A stretch of DNA of 64,000 nt from NCBI GenBank assembly GCA_937127445.1, contig CAKZLY010000027.1, forward strand, positions 1 through 64,000, in the 5' to 3' direction. The stretch is from Eximiradius sp. Lineage in GTDB: Bacteria > Bacteroidota > Ignavibacteria > Kapaibacteriales > UBA2268. Shown here one piece after another: positions 17,489 through 26,616 of this stretch (its first letter is position 1; each line of letters begins with the position of its first letter). A program made the position numbers and the translations under genes. Below the pieces are notes generated by a model, which saw only the letters and a program-made list of their open reading frames with translations, had not been told where the DNA came from and did not search any database.

Positions 17489-18031
17489 ATGAATACTGAA
17501 CGTATTGCAATAAGATATGCACGTGCTTTACTTGATGCAGCAAAGCCATTAAATCTTGTGGATACCGCTTTCAACGACTTAAATAAAGTTGAAGCAATAA
17601 TTTTATCTTCGCAAGATTTGCGAAATTTAATTAAAAGTCCAATTATTAAAACACATCATAAAGTTAAAATTTTCAAAGAGATATTTTCTAATAAAGTTAG
17701 CGAAATCGTATTGAATTTTTTAGTTTTGCTCGCTGATAAAAGAAGAGAAGTGTTAATTCCTGATATAATCAAGCGATTTAAAAAGATTTATTATAAAGAA
17801 CAAGGATTAGTTGAAATTGATATTCATACTGCAAATGAATTGAATGATGAAATAAAAAAGAAAATCGAAGGAAATATCTCTCAAAAATTAAATTTGAAAA
17901 TAATTAGTAACTACATTATAGATAAATCACTTAAAGGTGGTATTAAAATAAAAGTAGAAGATGTCATCTATGATGCTTCTATTTCAACAATGTTGAATAA
18001 ATTACATCAAAAATTAATTTCAGAGAATTAA
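17489..18031 (+). CDS. atpH: F1Fo ATP synthase subunit delta
   Basis: The 180-residue stalk subunit joins subunit b to the top of the alpha-beta hexamer. The N-terminal helical bundle begins ERIAIRYARALLDAAKP, and the C-terminal part carries the family's SLKGGIKIKVEDVIYDASIS, equivalent to the GG(I/V)(R/I)x(K/G) signature. It follows atpF by 8 nt and precedes atpA by 24 nt. Confidence 0.95.
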   Translation: MNTERIAIRYARALLDAAKPLNLVDTAFNDLNKVEAIILSSQDLRNLIKSPIIKTHHKVKIFKEIFSNKVSEIVLNFLVLLADKRREVLIPDIIKRFKKIYYKEQGLVEIDIHTANELNDEIKKKIEGNISQKLNLKIISNYIIDKSLKGGIKIKVEDVIYDASISTMLNKLHQKLISEN

Positions 18032-18055
18032 TAACAAATATATAGGTAAGTTTTT

Positions 18056-19612
18056 ATGGTAGTAGAAGTTAGACCAGAAGAAATTTCAGCAATATTGAGA
18101 CGGCAACTTGCTGGCTTTGAAAATGAAGTCGACCTATACGAAGTAGGGACAGTTCTTCAGGTGGGCGACGGAGTTGCCCGCATTTATGGTTTGAACAAAG
18201 TAATGTCCTCGGAATTAGTTGAATTCCCTAATGGTGTAATGGGAATGGTACTCAACCTGGAAGAAGATAATGTAGGTGTTATGCTGTTCGGTGACGACAG
18301 TAAGGTAAAAGAAGGTGATATAGTAAAAAGAACAGGACGTATTGCATCTGTACCTGTTGGGAAAGAGCTTTTAGGACGAGTTGTCAATCCATTGGGTATG
18401 CCAATAGATGGTAAAGGAGAAATTCAAGTAAAGCAGTATCTCCCGATTGAAAGGAAAGCGCCGGGAGTTATTTCGCGTCAACCGGTAAAAGAGCCATTGC
18501 AAACTGGTATTAAGGCAATCGACGCGCTTATTCCAATTGGGCGTGGTCAACGTGAGTTAATCATCGGCGACCGTCAAACAGGTAAAACAACAATTGCTCT
18601 GGATACAATTATTAATCAAAAATACACTCATACAGAAGAAGCAGCTTCGTTAGGAATTCAACCAGTTTATTGTATATATGTTGCTATCGGGCAAAAAGCA
18701 TCAACGGTAGCTAATGTTGTAGCAACTTTGCAAGAATATGGAGCAATGGATTATACAATTGTAGTTGCTGCCAATGCTTCGGATCCTGCACCGATGCAAT
18801 TTATTGCACCTTACTGTGGGTGCTCGATGGGCGAATATTTCCGCGATAACGGTATGCACGCACTAATTATATACGATGATTTAAGTAAGCAAGCAGCTGC
18901 TTATAGACAAGTATCATTGCTGCTAAGACGTCCGCCAGGTCGTGAAGCTTATCCCGGAGATATTTTCTATCTACATAGCCGCTTGCTGGAACGTGCCGCT
19001 AAATATAATCAGGATTATGGCTGGGGTTCTCTTACAGCACTACCTGTAATAGAAACACAAGCTAATGACGTTTCTGCATATATCCCAACAAACGTAATTT
19101 CTATCACTGACGGTCAGATATATCTTGAACCAGGGTTGTTTAATGCCGGTATTCGTCCTGCATTGAATATTGGTATTTCTGTATCACGCGTTGGTGGTAA
19201 TGCACAAAATAAAGCTATGAAGAAAATTGCAGGTCCATTGAAAGTGGAACTTGCTATGTTTCGTGAGCTCGAAGCTTTTGCTCGATTTGGCTCGGATTTG
19301 GACAAAGAAACTCAGGCAAAACTAACACGCGGTGCTCGACTTACTGAAATTTTGAAGCAACCACAATTTAACCCATTGCCAGTAGAAAAGCAAATTGCCT
19401 TGATATTTGTTGCTACTGCTGGTTTTCTTGATGATTTGCCAGTATCTTCTCTAAAACGTCTGGAAAAAGAATTTTACGAGTTTATGGACACAAAATACCC
19501 TAATATTTTAAACGATATTAAGACGAAAAAAGAATTAACAGAAAATATTTCAAATAATTTGAAATCTGCTATTACTGAATTTATTGATAAATTTAAGCAA
19601 TCATTGAAATGA
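18056..19612 (+). CDS. atpA: F1Fo ATP synthase subunit alpha
   Basis: The regulatory nucleotide-binding subunit of F1 has 518 residues. Walker A is GDRQTGKTT, the beta-barrel N-terminus is [14 protein letters not shown], and the alpha-specific [14 protein letters not shown] signature appears as [17 protein letters not shown]. The arginine finger lies in this segment. The stop codon overlaps the next start as ATGA, coupling atpA translation to a sugar epimerase rather than directly to atpG. Confidence 0.97.
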   Translation: MVVEVRPEEISAILRRQLAGFENEVDLYEVGTVLQVGDGVARIYGLNKVMSSELVEFPNGVMGMVLNLEEDNVGVMLFGDDSKVKEGDIVKRTGRIASVPVGKELLGRVVNPLGMPIDGKGEIQVKQYLPIERKAPGVISRQPVKEPLQTGIKAIDALIPIGRGQRELIIGDRQTGKTTIALDTIINQKYTHTEEAASLGIQPVYCIYVAIGQKASTVANVVATLQEYGAMDYTIVVAANASDPAPMQFIAPYCGCSMGEYFRDNGMHALIIYDDLSKQAAAYRQVSLLLRRPPGREAYPGDIFYLHSRLLERAAKYNQDYGWGSLTALPVIETQANDVSAYIPTNVISITDGQIYLEPGLFNAGIRPALNIGISVSRVGGNAQNKAMKKIAGPLKVELAMFRELEAFARFGSDLDKETQAKLTRGARLTEILKQPQFNPLPVEKQIALIFVATAGFLDDLPVSSLKRLEKEFYEFMDTKYPNILNDIKTKKELTENISNNLKSAITEFIDKFKQSLK

Positions 19613-20571
19613 TACTATTAACAGGTGGAGCAGGGTTTATTGGCTCTTGCCTTCTGAGAAAGCTCAATGATGAAGGCATAAAAGATATTATTATTGTAGA
19701 CAATCTATCGAAAGAAGATAAATGGAAAAATCTTCGCGGTAAGATTTTTCATACATACGTTGATAAAAATGAATTATTCGATTACCTCGAAAATAATAGT
19801 GTTGATGATATCGAAGCAATAATACATTTAGGTGCGTGTTCAGATACTACAGAAAAAGATGCAAACTATCTGCTGAAAAATAATTATCAGTTTTCACGGC
19901 ATCTTGCGAGCATCGCTTTCGAAAATGATATTCGCTTCATATACGCTTCATCAGCAGCCACTTATGGAGATGGTTCGAAGGGTTATTCTGATAATATTTT
20001 TTATGATCTTAAACCATTAAATTGTTACGGCTTTTCTAAACATATTTTTGATTTGTGGATAATAGAAAACAATCTCGATACTAATTGCGTTGGATTTAAG
20101 TTCTTTAATGTATTCGGACCAAACGAATACCACAAAGGAAATATGGCAAGTATGGTCTTCAAGTCTTTTAACCAAATTTCCTACACGGGTAGAGTGAAGC
20201 TTTTCAAGTCGTATAAACAAGAATTTGCTAATGGGGAACAAAAACGAGATTTCGTTTATGTAAAAGACTGTGTTGATATTATCTATAAAACTCTTGTCAA
20301 TAAGAAAATAAACGGCATTTTCAATTTAGGAACTGGAAGGGCAAATTCGTGGAACACCCTGATAAAAGCAGTTTTTTCTGCGATGGGACGTCATCCAATA
20401 ATTGAATATATTGATATGCCTGACAACCTTAAAAATCAGTACCAATATTATACAGTAGCTGACATCAGTAAATTATTAGAATACTTACCAAGCTATCAGT
20501 TCACAAAATTAGAAGATGCTGTTGCTGACTATGTTCAAAATTACTTATTATCCGAAGATATTTATTTGTAA
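19609..20571 (+). CDS. hldD: ADP-L-glycero-D-manno-heptose 6-epimerase
   Basis: An NAD(P)-dependent short-chain epimerase that makes the heptose of LPS inner core. Rossmann motif TGGAGFIGS is at residues 5-13, the HldD-specific [18 protein letters not shown] at about 75-92, and the catalytic Tyr-x-x-x-Lys is [24 protein letters not shown] is also typical. At 320 aa it is full length. It overlaps atpA by 4 nt and precedes atpG by 15 nt, so it is inside the ATP synthase operon with no functional link obvious. Other heptose genes are not in the window. Confidence 0.92.
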   Translation: MILLTGGAGFIGSCLLRKLNDEGIKDIIIVDNLSKEDKWKNLRGKIFHTYVDKNELFDYLENNSVDDIEAIIHLGACSDTTEKDANYLLKNNYQFSRHLASIAFENDIRFIYASSAATYGDGSKGYSDNIFYDLKPLNCYGFSKHIFDLWIIENNLDTNCVGFKFFNVFGPNEYHKGNMASMVFKSFNQISYTGRVKLFKSYKQEFANGEQKRDFVYVKDCVDIIYKTLVNKKINGIFNLGTGRANSWNTLIKAVFSAMGRHPIIEYIDMPDNLKNQYQYYTVADISKLLEYLPSYQFTKLEDAVADYVQNYLLSEDIYL

Positions 20572-20586
20572 TCAAAAGGATTATTT

Positions 20587-21465
20587 ATGGCTACTTTGAG
20601 AGATATTCGCCGTAGAATTGGGGCGGTTCGCAATATTGCTAAAATTACTTCTGCTATGAAGATGGTTTCGGCAGTTAAGATGCGCCGCGCACAAAATGCT
20701 ATTGAAAATGCTCGTCCTTATTTTTCTAAACTTGAAGACACTGTATCAAATTTAATTTTAATTTCTGACGATTATTCTAATCCTTTTATAGAAACAAAAA
20801 CTGAAATAAAAAACATTGCCATTGTGTTGATAGGCTCAGATAGAGGACTTTGCGGAAGTTTTAATACAAATTTATTCAAATCATTGAACGTTCACATTGA
20901 AGATTTAACAAAGCAATATCCAAATGCACATTTCCGCTTTGTCCCTGTTGGGAAAAAGGCTGTTTCTTTTGTTAGACGGTCGAAAATGGACAGCATAACC
21001 GAATTCTCAGATATTTTTAACAAATTACGTTTTGATGATGTCCAGCAAATTGTAGGTTCGTTGATAAGTTTATACTTGAACAACGAGGTTGATAAAATTT
21101 ACTTGTTTTACAATGAATTCATCAATATTCTAAAGCAAGTTCCACGTGTTAAGCAACTGCTCCCAATCGAACCAGCTTCTGAACAAACAGAGATTAAATC
21201 GCTTGATTATATTTTTGAACCGTCAAAAGAACAAATTTTAGATGTATTGGTACCCAAATTAATAGATGCTCGCCTTTGGAAAGCATTGCTCGAATCTAAC
21301 GCAGCTGAACAAGCAGCACGAATGATGGCAATGGATAATGCTACAAGCAACGCAAACGATTTAATTCGTATGTTAGAACTTCAGTACAATAAAGAACGCC
21401 AGGCATCTATAACTAAGGAAATGCTTGAAATTGTTGGTGGAGCAGAAGCTTTGAAGGTTAAGTAA
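20587..21465 (+). CDS. atpG: F1Fo ATP synthase subunit gamma
   Basis: The central rotor shaft of F1 has 292 residues. The N-terminal helix ATLRDIRRRIGAVRNIAKIT and the C-terminal helix (AARMMAMDNATSNANDLIR, then YNKERQASITKEMLEIVGGA) form the coiled coil inside the alpha-beta hexamer, and GSDRGLCGSFN is the conserved core motif. AAAGGA precedes the start. It is the last gene of this operon; a strong terminator follows. atpD and atpC are not adjacent and must lie elsewhere. Confidence 0.96.
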   Translation: MATLRDIRRRIGAVRNIAKITSAMKMVSAVKMRRAQNAIENARPYFSKLEDTVSNLILISDDYSNPFIETKTEIKNIAIVLIGSDRGLCGSFNTNLFKSLNVHIEDLTKQYPNAHFRFVPVGKKAVSFVRRSKMDSITEFSDIFNKLRFDDVQQIVGSLISLYLNNEVDKIYLFYNEFINILKQVPRVKQLLPIEPASEQTEIKSLDYIFEPSKEQILDVLVPKLIDARLWKALLESNAAEQAARMMAMDNATSNANDLIRMLELQYNKERQASITKEMLEIVGGAEALKVK

Positions 21466-21493
21466 TTCTTGTATGTTTTATTTAGGCTTTTAT

Positions 21494-21526
21494 AAAAAAG
21501 GTTTTCATCTACTGAAAACCTTTTTT
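21494..21526 (+). terminator. Rho-independent terminator of the atp operon
   Basis: A perfect 14-bp stem (21494-21507 with 21513-21526, core GGTTTTCA/TGAAAACC) with a 5-nt loop ends in a run of six T, 28 nt after atpG. Confidence 0.93.
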
Positions 21527-21657
21527 ATATGAATAGAAAAGTAAATTACTATTTCGGTTCAGAAAATATTAATAAATATCCAATTTTTATCTAATTGATG
21601 CATTCTTTTTTTATTTCGCTTAATTTTGCTAATTTTGATAAATAGTACTAAATAAAT

Positions 21658-22935
21658 ATGAAAAACAAAAATAAAATATACAAATCGAATAACAACAATA
21701 GCCAAATAAGATTATCTCCCAAGATTACGAGATTGGATAATGGGATTACTGTTATTACCGACGAAATTCCTTATCTTGAATCATTTTCACTTGGAATTGG
21801 AATTGGAGTTGGTTCGAGAGACGATTGGAGTGGTAAGAATGGACTTGCTCATTTTTTGGAGCATTCTGTTTATAGACGAACAGAGAATAGAACTTCTCGC
21901 CAGATTGCAATTCAATTGGATTCTGTTGGTGCATATTCTAATGCATATACCACAAAAGAACTCACATTATTCTATGTAAGAGCAACAAAATTTCACTTTA
22001 ATAAATGTTTTGATATTTTAGCTGATATAATCCTACATCCAATTTTCATAAAAACTGAGATAGACAAAGAGCGTCAAATTATTATTGAAGAAATAAAGTC
22101 ATACGATGATGACCCGGAAGAACATATATTTGATGTCGCAGATGAAGTAATTTTTCCCAATAATCCTATTGGATTGAGCATTGACGGAACAATTAATTCT
22201 CTCAACAGGATAACAACGGAAGATTTGAAAGCATTTCATCAAAGTTTTTATCAGCCACAAAACATTGTAATTGCTGTTTCAGGTAATATCCCCAACGAGA
22301 AAGTATTAGAAATTGTAAAGATGTATTTCGAAGATAAATGTAATTACTGTGAAAAAGTCAAAAGAGTATCACCAAACCCAATTATCCAAGATAAAGTCAT
22401 TAATAAGCCAATACAGCAAGCGCATTTAATTTTTGGCAAACAGATTTTTGGAGCCAACCACCCAGACAAATACACATTATCGCTTCTGAATATTATTTTT
22501 GGAGATGGGCTTTCATCAAGACTTTATCAAAATCTTCGAGAAAAGCAAGGACTTGCTTATTCTGTTTTTTCTCAGCTGAATTTATATTCTGATTGTGGTT
22601 CAGTCTATCATTACATTGCAACAGACAAATCAAAAATTGAAAAAGCAGAAGAATCTATTTATAAAGAATTACTCGAACTTAAAAATAATAAAGTTAAAAA
22701 AACGGAATTTTCCAGAGCTAAGGAACAATTAAAAACTGCAAAAATTCTGGAATTCGAAAGTGTTTCTGCACGAATGCAGAATCTTGTAAAAAATCAAATT
22801 GTTTCAAGTAAAATTGAAACTTTAAATGATATAATACAACGTATCGATCAAATAACAATTGATGACGTTGTTCAGGTAATTGAGAGTCATTACAATGAAA
22901 ATGGATTATCTAAAATATTACTTTTGCCCAAATAA
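21658..22935 (+). CDS. M16-family zinc peptidase
   Basis: A 425-residue pitrilysin-type protease, the one-chain bacterial processing-peptidase form. The inverted zinc motif HxxEH is in GLAHFLEHSVYR (about residues 63-74); the distal Glu is in KERQIIIEEIKSYDDDPEEH. The C-terminal inactive-like domain contains the RLYQNLREKQGLAYSV signature. There is no signal peptide, so it is probably cytoplasmic, degrading peptides. One change from the usual HFLEHMLFKGT is Ser-Val at the Met-Leu/Met-Phe positions. It is followed after 12 nt by the Mrp gene. Confidence 0.92.
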   Translation: MKNKNKIYKSNNNNSQIRLSPKITRLDNGITVITDEIPYLESFSLGIGIGVGSRDDWSGKNGLAHFLEHSVYRRTENRTSRQIAIQLDSVGAYSNAYTTKELTLFYVRATKFHFNKCFDILADIILHPIFIKTEIDKERQIIIEEIKSYDDDPEEHIFDVADEVIFPNNPIGLSIDGTINSLNRITTEDLKAFHQSFYQPQNIVIAVSGNIPNEKVLEIVKMYFEDKCNYCEKVKRVSPNPIIQDKVINKPIQQAHLIFGKQIFGANHPDKYTLSLLNIIFGDGLSSRLYQNLREKQGLAYSVFSQLNLYSDCGSVYHYIATDKSKIEKAEESIYKELLELKNNKVKKTEFSRAKEQLKTAKILEFESVSARMQNLVKNQIVSSKIETLNDIIQRIDQITIDDVVQVIESHYNENGLSKILLLPK

Positions 22936-22947
22936 TAGGAAATAAAA

Positions 22948-24033
22948 ATGGACATTGAACAAATCAACCAAATTATTGGAAAAGTTGAAGACCCTCATTT
23001 GTCTTTATCATTGAGTGCATTAGATGCAATAAAGCACATCGAATTGTCGGAAGGCAGAGTTGTTATCACTGTTGAATTAGTTGGCCCTATAATACATGTT
23101 GCGGATATAATAGATCAACAAATAAAAGAAACATTGTGTGCCGCCGGCTTGTCTGAAAAAATCGAAATTATCTTCAACGAAGTTTGTTTAGACAGAACAA
23201 ACAGACAATTCTTGAAAGAAGTGAAGCATATTATTGCTGTTGCCTCCGGGAAAGGAGGAGTTGGCAAATCAGCAATTGCAGGTAATATTGCAGCGGCTCT
23301 ATCAAAAATGGGTTTAAAAGTTGGATTGCTTGATGCTGATGTTTATGGGCCAAGCCAACCAACAATGTTCGGCTTGAAAGAAGCAAAATTAGAAGCGATA
23401 ACAGACAGTCATGGAAACACAGTTGCAATTCCAATAAAACGTGATAACAATCTGTTTATAGCTTCGATGGGATTTGTATTAAATAGAAACGAAGCAGCAA
23501 TTGTACGAGGTCCGATGCTTGCAAGTTACTTTTCGTTGCTATTTGAACAAATTGAGTGGGGCGAGCTCGACATGCTTGTATTCGACCTGCCTCCTGGAAC
23601 CGGTGATATTCAGCTAACCCTGGTGCAAAAAGTGCCGCTCAATGGTGCTGTTATTGTTACAACGCCACAAGAAATTGCACTTGCTGATGTTCGTAGAAGT
23701 ATCGCTATGTTCAGAAAAGTTAATGTAGATATTTTAGGAATCGTCGAAAATATGAGCTACTTTGTTCCTCCTGATATGCCTGATAAAAAGTATTATATTT
23801 TTGGCAAAGATGGGGGCAAAATTATTGCTTACGAAGAAAATGTCCCGCTATTAGGGCAAATTCCGCTCGATGTAGAAATGAGAGAAGCAAATGATGGCGG
23901 TGAACCCGTTGGATTAACTGAAAAATATCCAAATCAGGCAAGAACAATAAAAGAAACTACATTAGAACTAATCAAAGAATTGAGAAAACATAACTATGAA
24001 AATTTAAATAAATCGATTGAAATTGAGATATAA
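22948..24033 (+). CDS. Mrp/NBP35-family Fe-S cluster carrier ATPase
   Basis: The 361-residue P-loop protein has an N-terminal MIP18/DUF59 domain (IIGKVEDPHLSLSLSALD) and a deviant Walker A, SGKGGVGKSAIAGNIA (about residues 93-108). Switch regions LDADVYGPSQP and FDLPPGTGDIQLTL follow. ApbC/Mrp proteins bind a [4Fe-4S] cluster at a CxxC near the C-terminus; I do not see that CxxC here (GIVENMSYFVPPD lacks the usual Cys pair). Its stop overlaps the start of the NifU-like gene (TAATG), supporting a joint role in Fe-S delivery, useful for the hydrogenase and other Fe-S proteins. Confidence 0.9.
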   Translation: MDIEQINQIIGKVEDPHLSLSLSALDAIKHIELSEGRVVITVELVGPIIHVADIIDQQIKETLCAAGLSEKIEIIFNEVCLDRTNRQFLKEVKHIIAVASGKGGVGKSAIAGNIAAALSKMGLKVGLLDADVYGPSQPTMFGLKEAKLEAITDSHGNTVAIPIKRDNNLFIASMGFVLNRNEAAIVRGPMLASYFSLLFEQIEWGELDMLVFDLPPGTGDIQLTLVQKVPLNGAVIVTTPQEIALADVRRSIAMFRKVNVDILGIVENMSYFVPPDMPDKKYYIFGKDGGKIIAYEENVPLLGQIPLDVEMREANDGGEPVGLTEKYPNQARTIKETTLELIKELRKHNYENLNKSIEIEI

Positions 24034-24272
24034 TGTCTAAAACTGAATTAATTCATAGAGTCGAAGAATTATTGAACAAAGCACGCCCTTATTTAGCAAT
24101 TGATGGTGGTGGAGTTGAATTTGTTGATTTCGAGGAAGACAATGGCGTGCTTGTATTAAAATTATTGGGTAATTGTGCAGATTGCCCACTTTCTATGATG
24201 ACGTTACGAGCAGGAATTGAGCGTTTGATACTCAATAATATTTCAGAAATTAAAAGAGTGGAAAAAATATAG
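24033..24272 (+). CDS. NifU-like C-terminal domain Fe-S scaffold
   Basis: The 79-residue protein corresponds to the NifU C-terminal (Nfu) domain. The cluster-binding CxxC is in GNCADCPLSMMTLRAGIERL, and RPYLAIDGGGVEFVDFEED is the family's other conserved stretch. A homodimer would hold a [4Fe-4S] cluster between subunits. It is translationally coupled to the Mrp gene by a one-base overlap and ends one base before the convergent CBS-domain gene. Confidence 0.92.
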   Translation: MSKTELIHRVEELLNKARPYLAIDGGGVEFVDFEEDNGVLVLKLLGNCADCPLSMMTLRAGIERLILNNISEIKRVEKI

Positions 24273-24273
24273 T

Positions 24274-25320
24274 TTAGTTATTGGTTTCTGGAAAAGCTGA
24301 GATTCGTTTGTCTCTCTTTTGTTTTGCAAGTTGACGCATATCAACAACTTTATCGGCTTCATCAACAATTTCAGTGCCAAGAATTGTCTCCAATACATCT
24401 TCCATCGTAATTAAACCCTCGATACCACCATATTCATCTACAACGATAAATAAATGTTGTTTGCGTTCAAGAAACAAATCTAAAGCTGAATCAAGAGGAG
24501 CATTTTCTGGAATATAATAAACCTCTCTGATAAAATTTTTAAGCGTTAGATGCATTTCACCTTTCAAAGCAGCATAGAGAATATCACGACTCATAACATA
24601 GCCAATCACACCATCATCAATGGTTTCTCCTTCCCACACAGGAAAACGAGAATACATACGAATTTCTGGCAAGAAAACAGTTTGTTCTATTGTATTATTT
24701 GCATTGCAACTGAAAACAACAGTGCGAGGTGTCATGACATCTGAAACAAGTATTTCATTAAATTTGATAATATTTTTCAGTATTCTGTATTCTCCATCGT
24801 CCAAAGAACCTTCGTCACGGGCAGATTCGACAGCATCCTCGATTTCAAGCCAGCTTTCTTCTTCAGTCGTTGCTTGACCCTTAATTGAAGTGGAGAGTTT
24901 TTTCTTAATTAAATACAATAGAAAAACGAGAATTGAAAAAAAATTAATAATTGTTAAATATGAAACAAATGTTTTTAGATTTGTTTTTTTTCCAAAGTAA
25001 TAAAAAAGGTAATCAAAAAATATTATACAAAAGAGTAAAGCGACTGATACAATGATTTTTTCAACTATATCAAATAATGCAAAGGAAAGATAATGACCAA
25101 TTAAGATAGAAAAAATAATATAAATAGAAAATTTGAAAATGATTAATGAATCATCAAATTTGTCGTAATTATTCCAAAAATCAATTATTTTTGTTTTTTT
25201 TTCTGGAGATTCTTGAATTATTTCGTCAATAACATTTTGATTAATTAAGCGTATTAATCCCCTTAGATAAGAAACAAAGAAAGCAGTAATAAGTAAGATA
25301 AAAGCAAAAGATAACTCCAT
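24274..25320 (-). CDS. CNNM/CorC-like membrane protein with CBS pair
   Basis: A 348-residue protein with about four N-terminal membrane helices (residues 5-20, 60-80, 85-105, 122-142, DUF21/CNNM-like). A CBS domain pair follows (VSDVMTPRTVVF; YSRFPVWEGETIDDGVIGYV; LFIVVDEYGGIEGLITMEDV, about residues 195-320). HlyC/CorC relatives act in Mg2+/Co2+ resistance or efflux; related GldE proteins occur in Bacteroidota. The C-terminal CorC_HlyC domain is missing, the protein ending soon after the second CBS. Its 3' end meets the NifU-like gene with a 1-nt gap and no terminator visible. Confidence 0.85.
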   Translation of the reverse strand: MELSFAFILLITAFFVSYLRGLIRLINQNVIDEIIQESPEKKTKIIDFWNNYDKFDDSLIIFKFSIYIIFSILIGHYLSFALFDIVEKIIVSVALLFCIIFFDYLFYYFGKKTNLKTFVSYLTIINFFSILVFLLYLIKKKLSTSIKGQATTEEESWLEIEDAVESARDEGSLDDGEYRILKNIIKFNEILVSDVMTPRTVVFSCNANNTIEQTVFLPEIRMYSRFPVWEGETIDDGVIGYVMSRDILYAALKGEMHLTLKNFIREVYYIPENAPLDSALDLFLERKQHLFIVVDEYGGIEGLITMEDVLETILGTEIVDEADKVVDMRQLAKQKRDKRISAFPETNN

Positions 25321-25356
25321 TAAATATTTAAATTAACTCCTAAGGTATTAAACATA

Positions 25357-25983
25357 CTAATCGCGAAATTCATAATCTACAATTGTAATTCGCCCAGGAT
25401 AAGTTATCGGGAAATTACCAATGCGAATGATTGGTTTTGCATCAAGTTTAATACGAGAGGAACCACCTTCACCAGCAATTGCTAACACCAGATTGATTAC
25501 TCTATCATAACCCGCATTACCGAAAAATTCATATAAATCTAAATTTACTGAAAGTGGAATGACAACGGTTTGACCTTTACCTGGAACACTAACTGGTGAG
25601 GCGATATTTCCATTAACCGTTGGGGTATCATCTATTAGCAATCTCCAATCGAAATTAGTAATTAAAGCAGTAGAATTCGAGCTTTTCTGAGTACTTCCAT
25701 CATTTGGATTTCTTGCATCAACATTTAAAATAAAATCCGAGACTATTTTTTTTGATGAAAATGCATTAGTTAATTTTAATGCTTCGGAGACAGAAAAGTC
25801 AGATATTTTTTTCTTATTAGAAACGTCTATGCCCGCAACACGAAAATTAGTAACACCAGCTATTTTGAATTGAACACGCCTAAGATTTTCCAAAGCATCA
25901 GATAGTTGCTTTACTGCACTACAACCCGCAATTAATACTAAAGTTGCAAGAAAAAATAAAAAAGTATTAATATTCTTTCTCAT
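25357..25983 (-). CDS. Lipoprotein, LEA14-like fold
   Basis: A 208-residue lipoprotein (signal peptide with lipobox LIAGC, Cys21). The body looks beta-rich, with the pattern of LEA14/WHy domains: FKIAGVTNFRVAGIDVSN, then FILNVDARNPN and VNGNIASPVSVPGKGQTVVIPLS. The asparagine-proline in the middle is the WHy hallmark. Such domains are probably binding modules; the role is unknown. The start overlaps the stop of the upstream response regulator by one base (TAATG), so both are made from one transcript. Confidence 0.75.
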   Translation of the reverse strand: MRKNINTFLFFLATLVLIAGCSAVKQLSDALENLRRVQFKIAGVTNFRVAGIDVSNKKKISDFSVSEALKLTNAFSSKKIVSDFILNVDARNPNDGSTQKSSNSTALITNFDWRLLIDDTPTVNGNIASPVSVPGKGQTVVIPLSVNLDLYEFFGNAGYDRVINLVLAIAGEGGSSRIKLDAKPIIRIGNFPITYPGRITIVDYEFRD

Positions 25984-26456
25984 TAAAAATCAATCCCATG
26001 TTGATTAAGCAATTCCTCTAAATTTACACCATTTAAATTTTGTTTGGCAATGGTTTCGAGTGCTTTCGCCTTTGCATTAGCCATATAATAGGACGATAGA
26101 AGCTTAACTTTTGCAATAAGCAATTTTTCTTCTATAGGTTTGCTGAGAAAATCATCTGCACCTGATTCTATGGCTTTTAGTTGGTTCTGAACATCATTTA
26201 AAGCAGTAACAATGACTACAGGAATGTCTTTTGTATGTTCTTGTTCTTTTAAACGACGAGCAGTTTCATATCCATCCATCCTGGGCATCATAACGTCAAG
26301 AACAATTGCATCAGGTTTGCGTTCCTCAACCTTTTCCAGGCAATCGACGCCATCGTATGCTTCTTTTGCTTCGTAGCCATTTGCTTCAAGATAACGTCTA
26401 AGTAATTTTGTGGTAATTTTGTTATCATCTACTACTAAAATGAAAGGTTTTCGCAT
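25983..26456 (-). CDS. Single-domain response regulator
   Basis: A receiver domain of about 120 residues (ILVVDDNKITTKLLRRYL; phospho-acceptor Asp in DAIVLDVMMPRMDGYE; Lys in DDFLSKPIEEKLL), followed by a short helical tail (ALETIAKQNLNGVNLEELLN) without a DNA-binding or enzymatic domain. It probably relays phosphate to protein partners. The start is MRKPFILVVDD at 26456, with GGAG upstream; an earlier in-frame ATG at 26474 lacks one. It is coupled to the LEA14-like lipoprotein. No histidine kinase is adjacent. Confidence 0.9.
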   Translation of the reverse strand: MRKPFILVVDDNKITTKLLRRYLEANGYEAKEAYDGVDCLEKVEERKPDAIVLDVMMPRMDGYETARRLKEQEHTKDIPVVIVTALNDVQNQLKAIESGADDFLSKPIEEKLLIAKVKLLSSYYMANAKAKALETIAKQNLNGVNLEELLNQHGIDF

Positions 26457-26616
26457 TTGAACTCCGTATATCATTTCTCAAAATATCATTATGCAAATAT
26501 ATATTAAAAAAATTATTTATCAAATAATTGTGTAAAAAATTGTCCTAATGGTATATCGAATGAACTATTACTTTATTTTGAAACTATTTATTACCTATTT
26601 CGTTAAATATCTTTGT

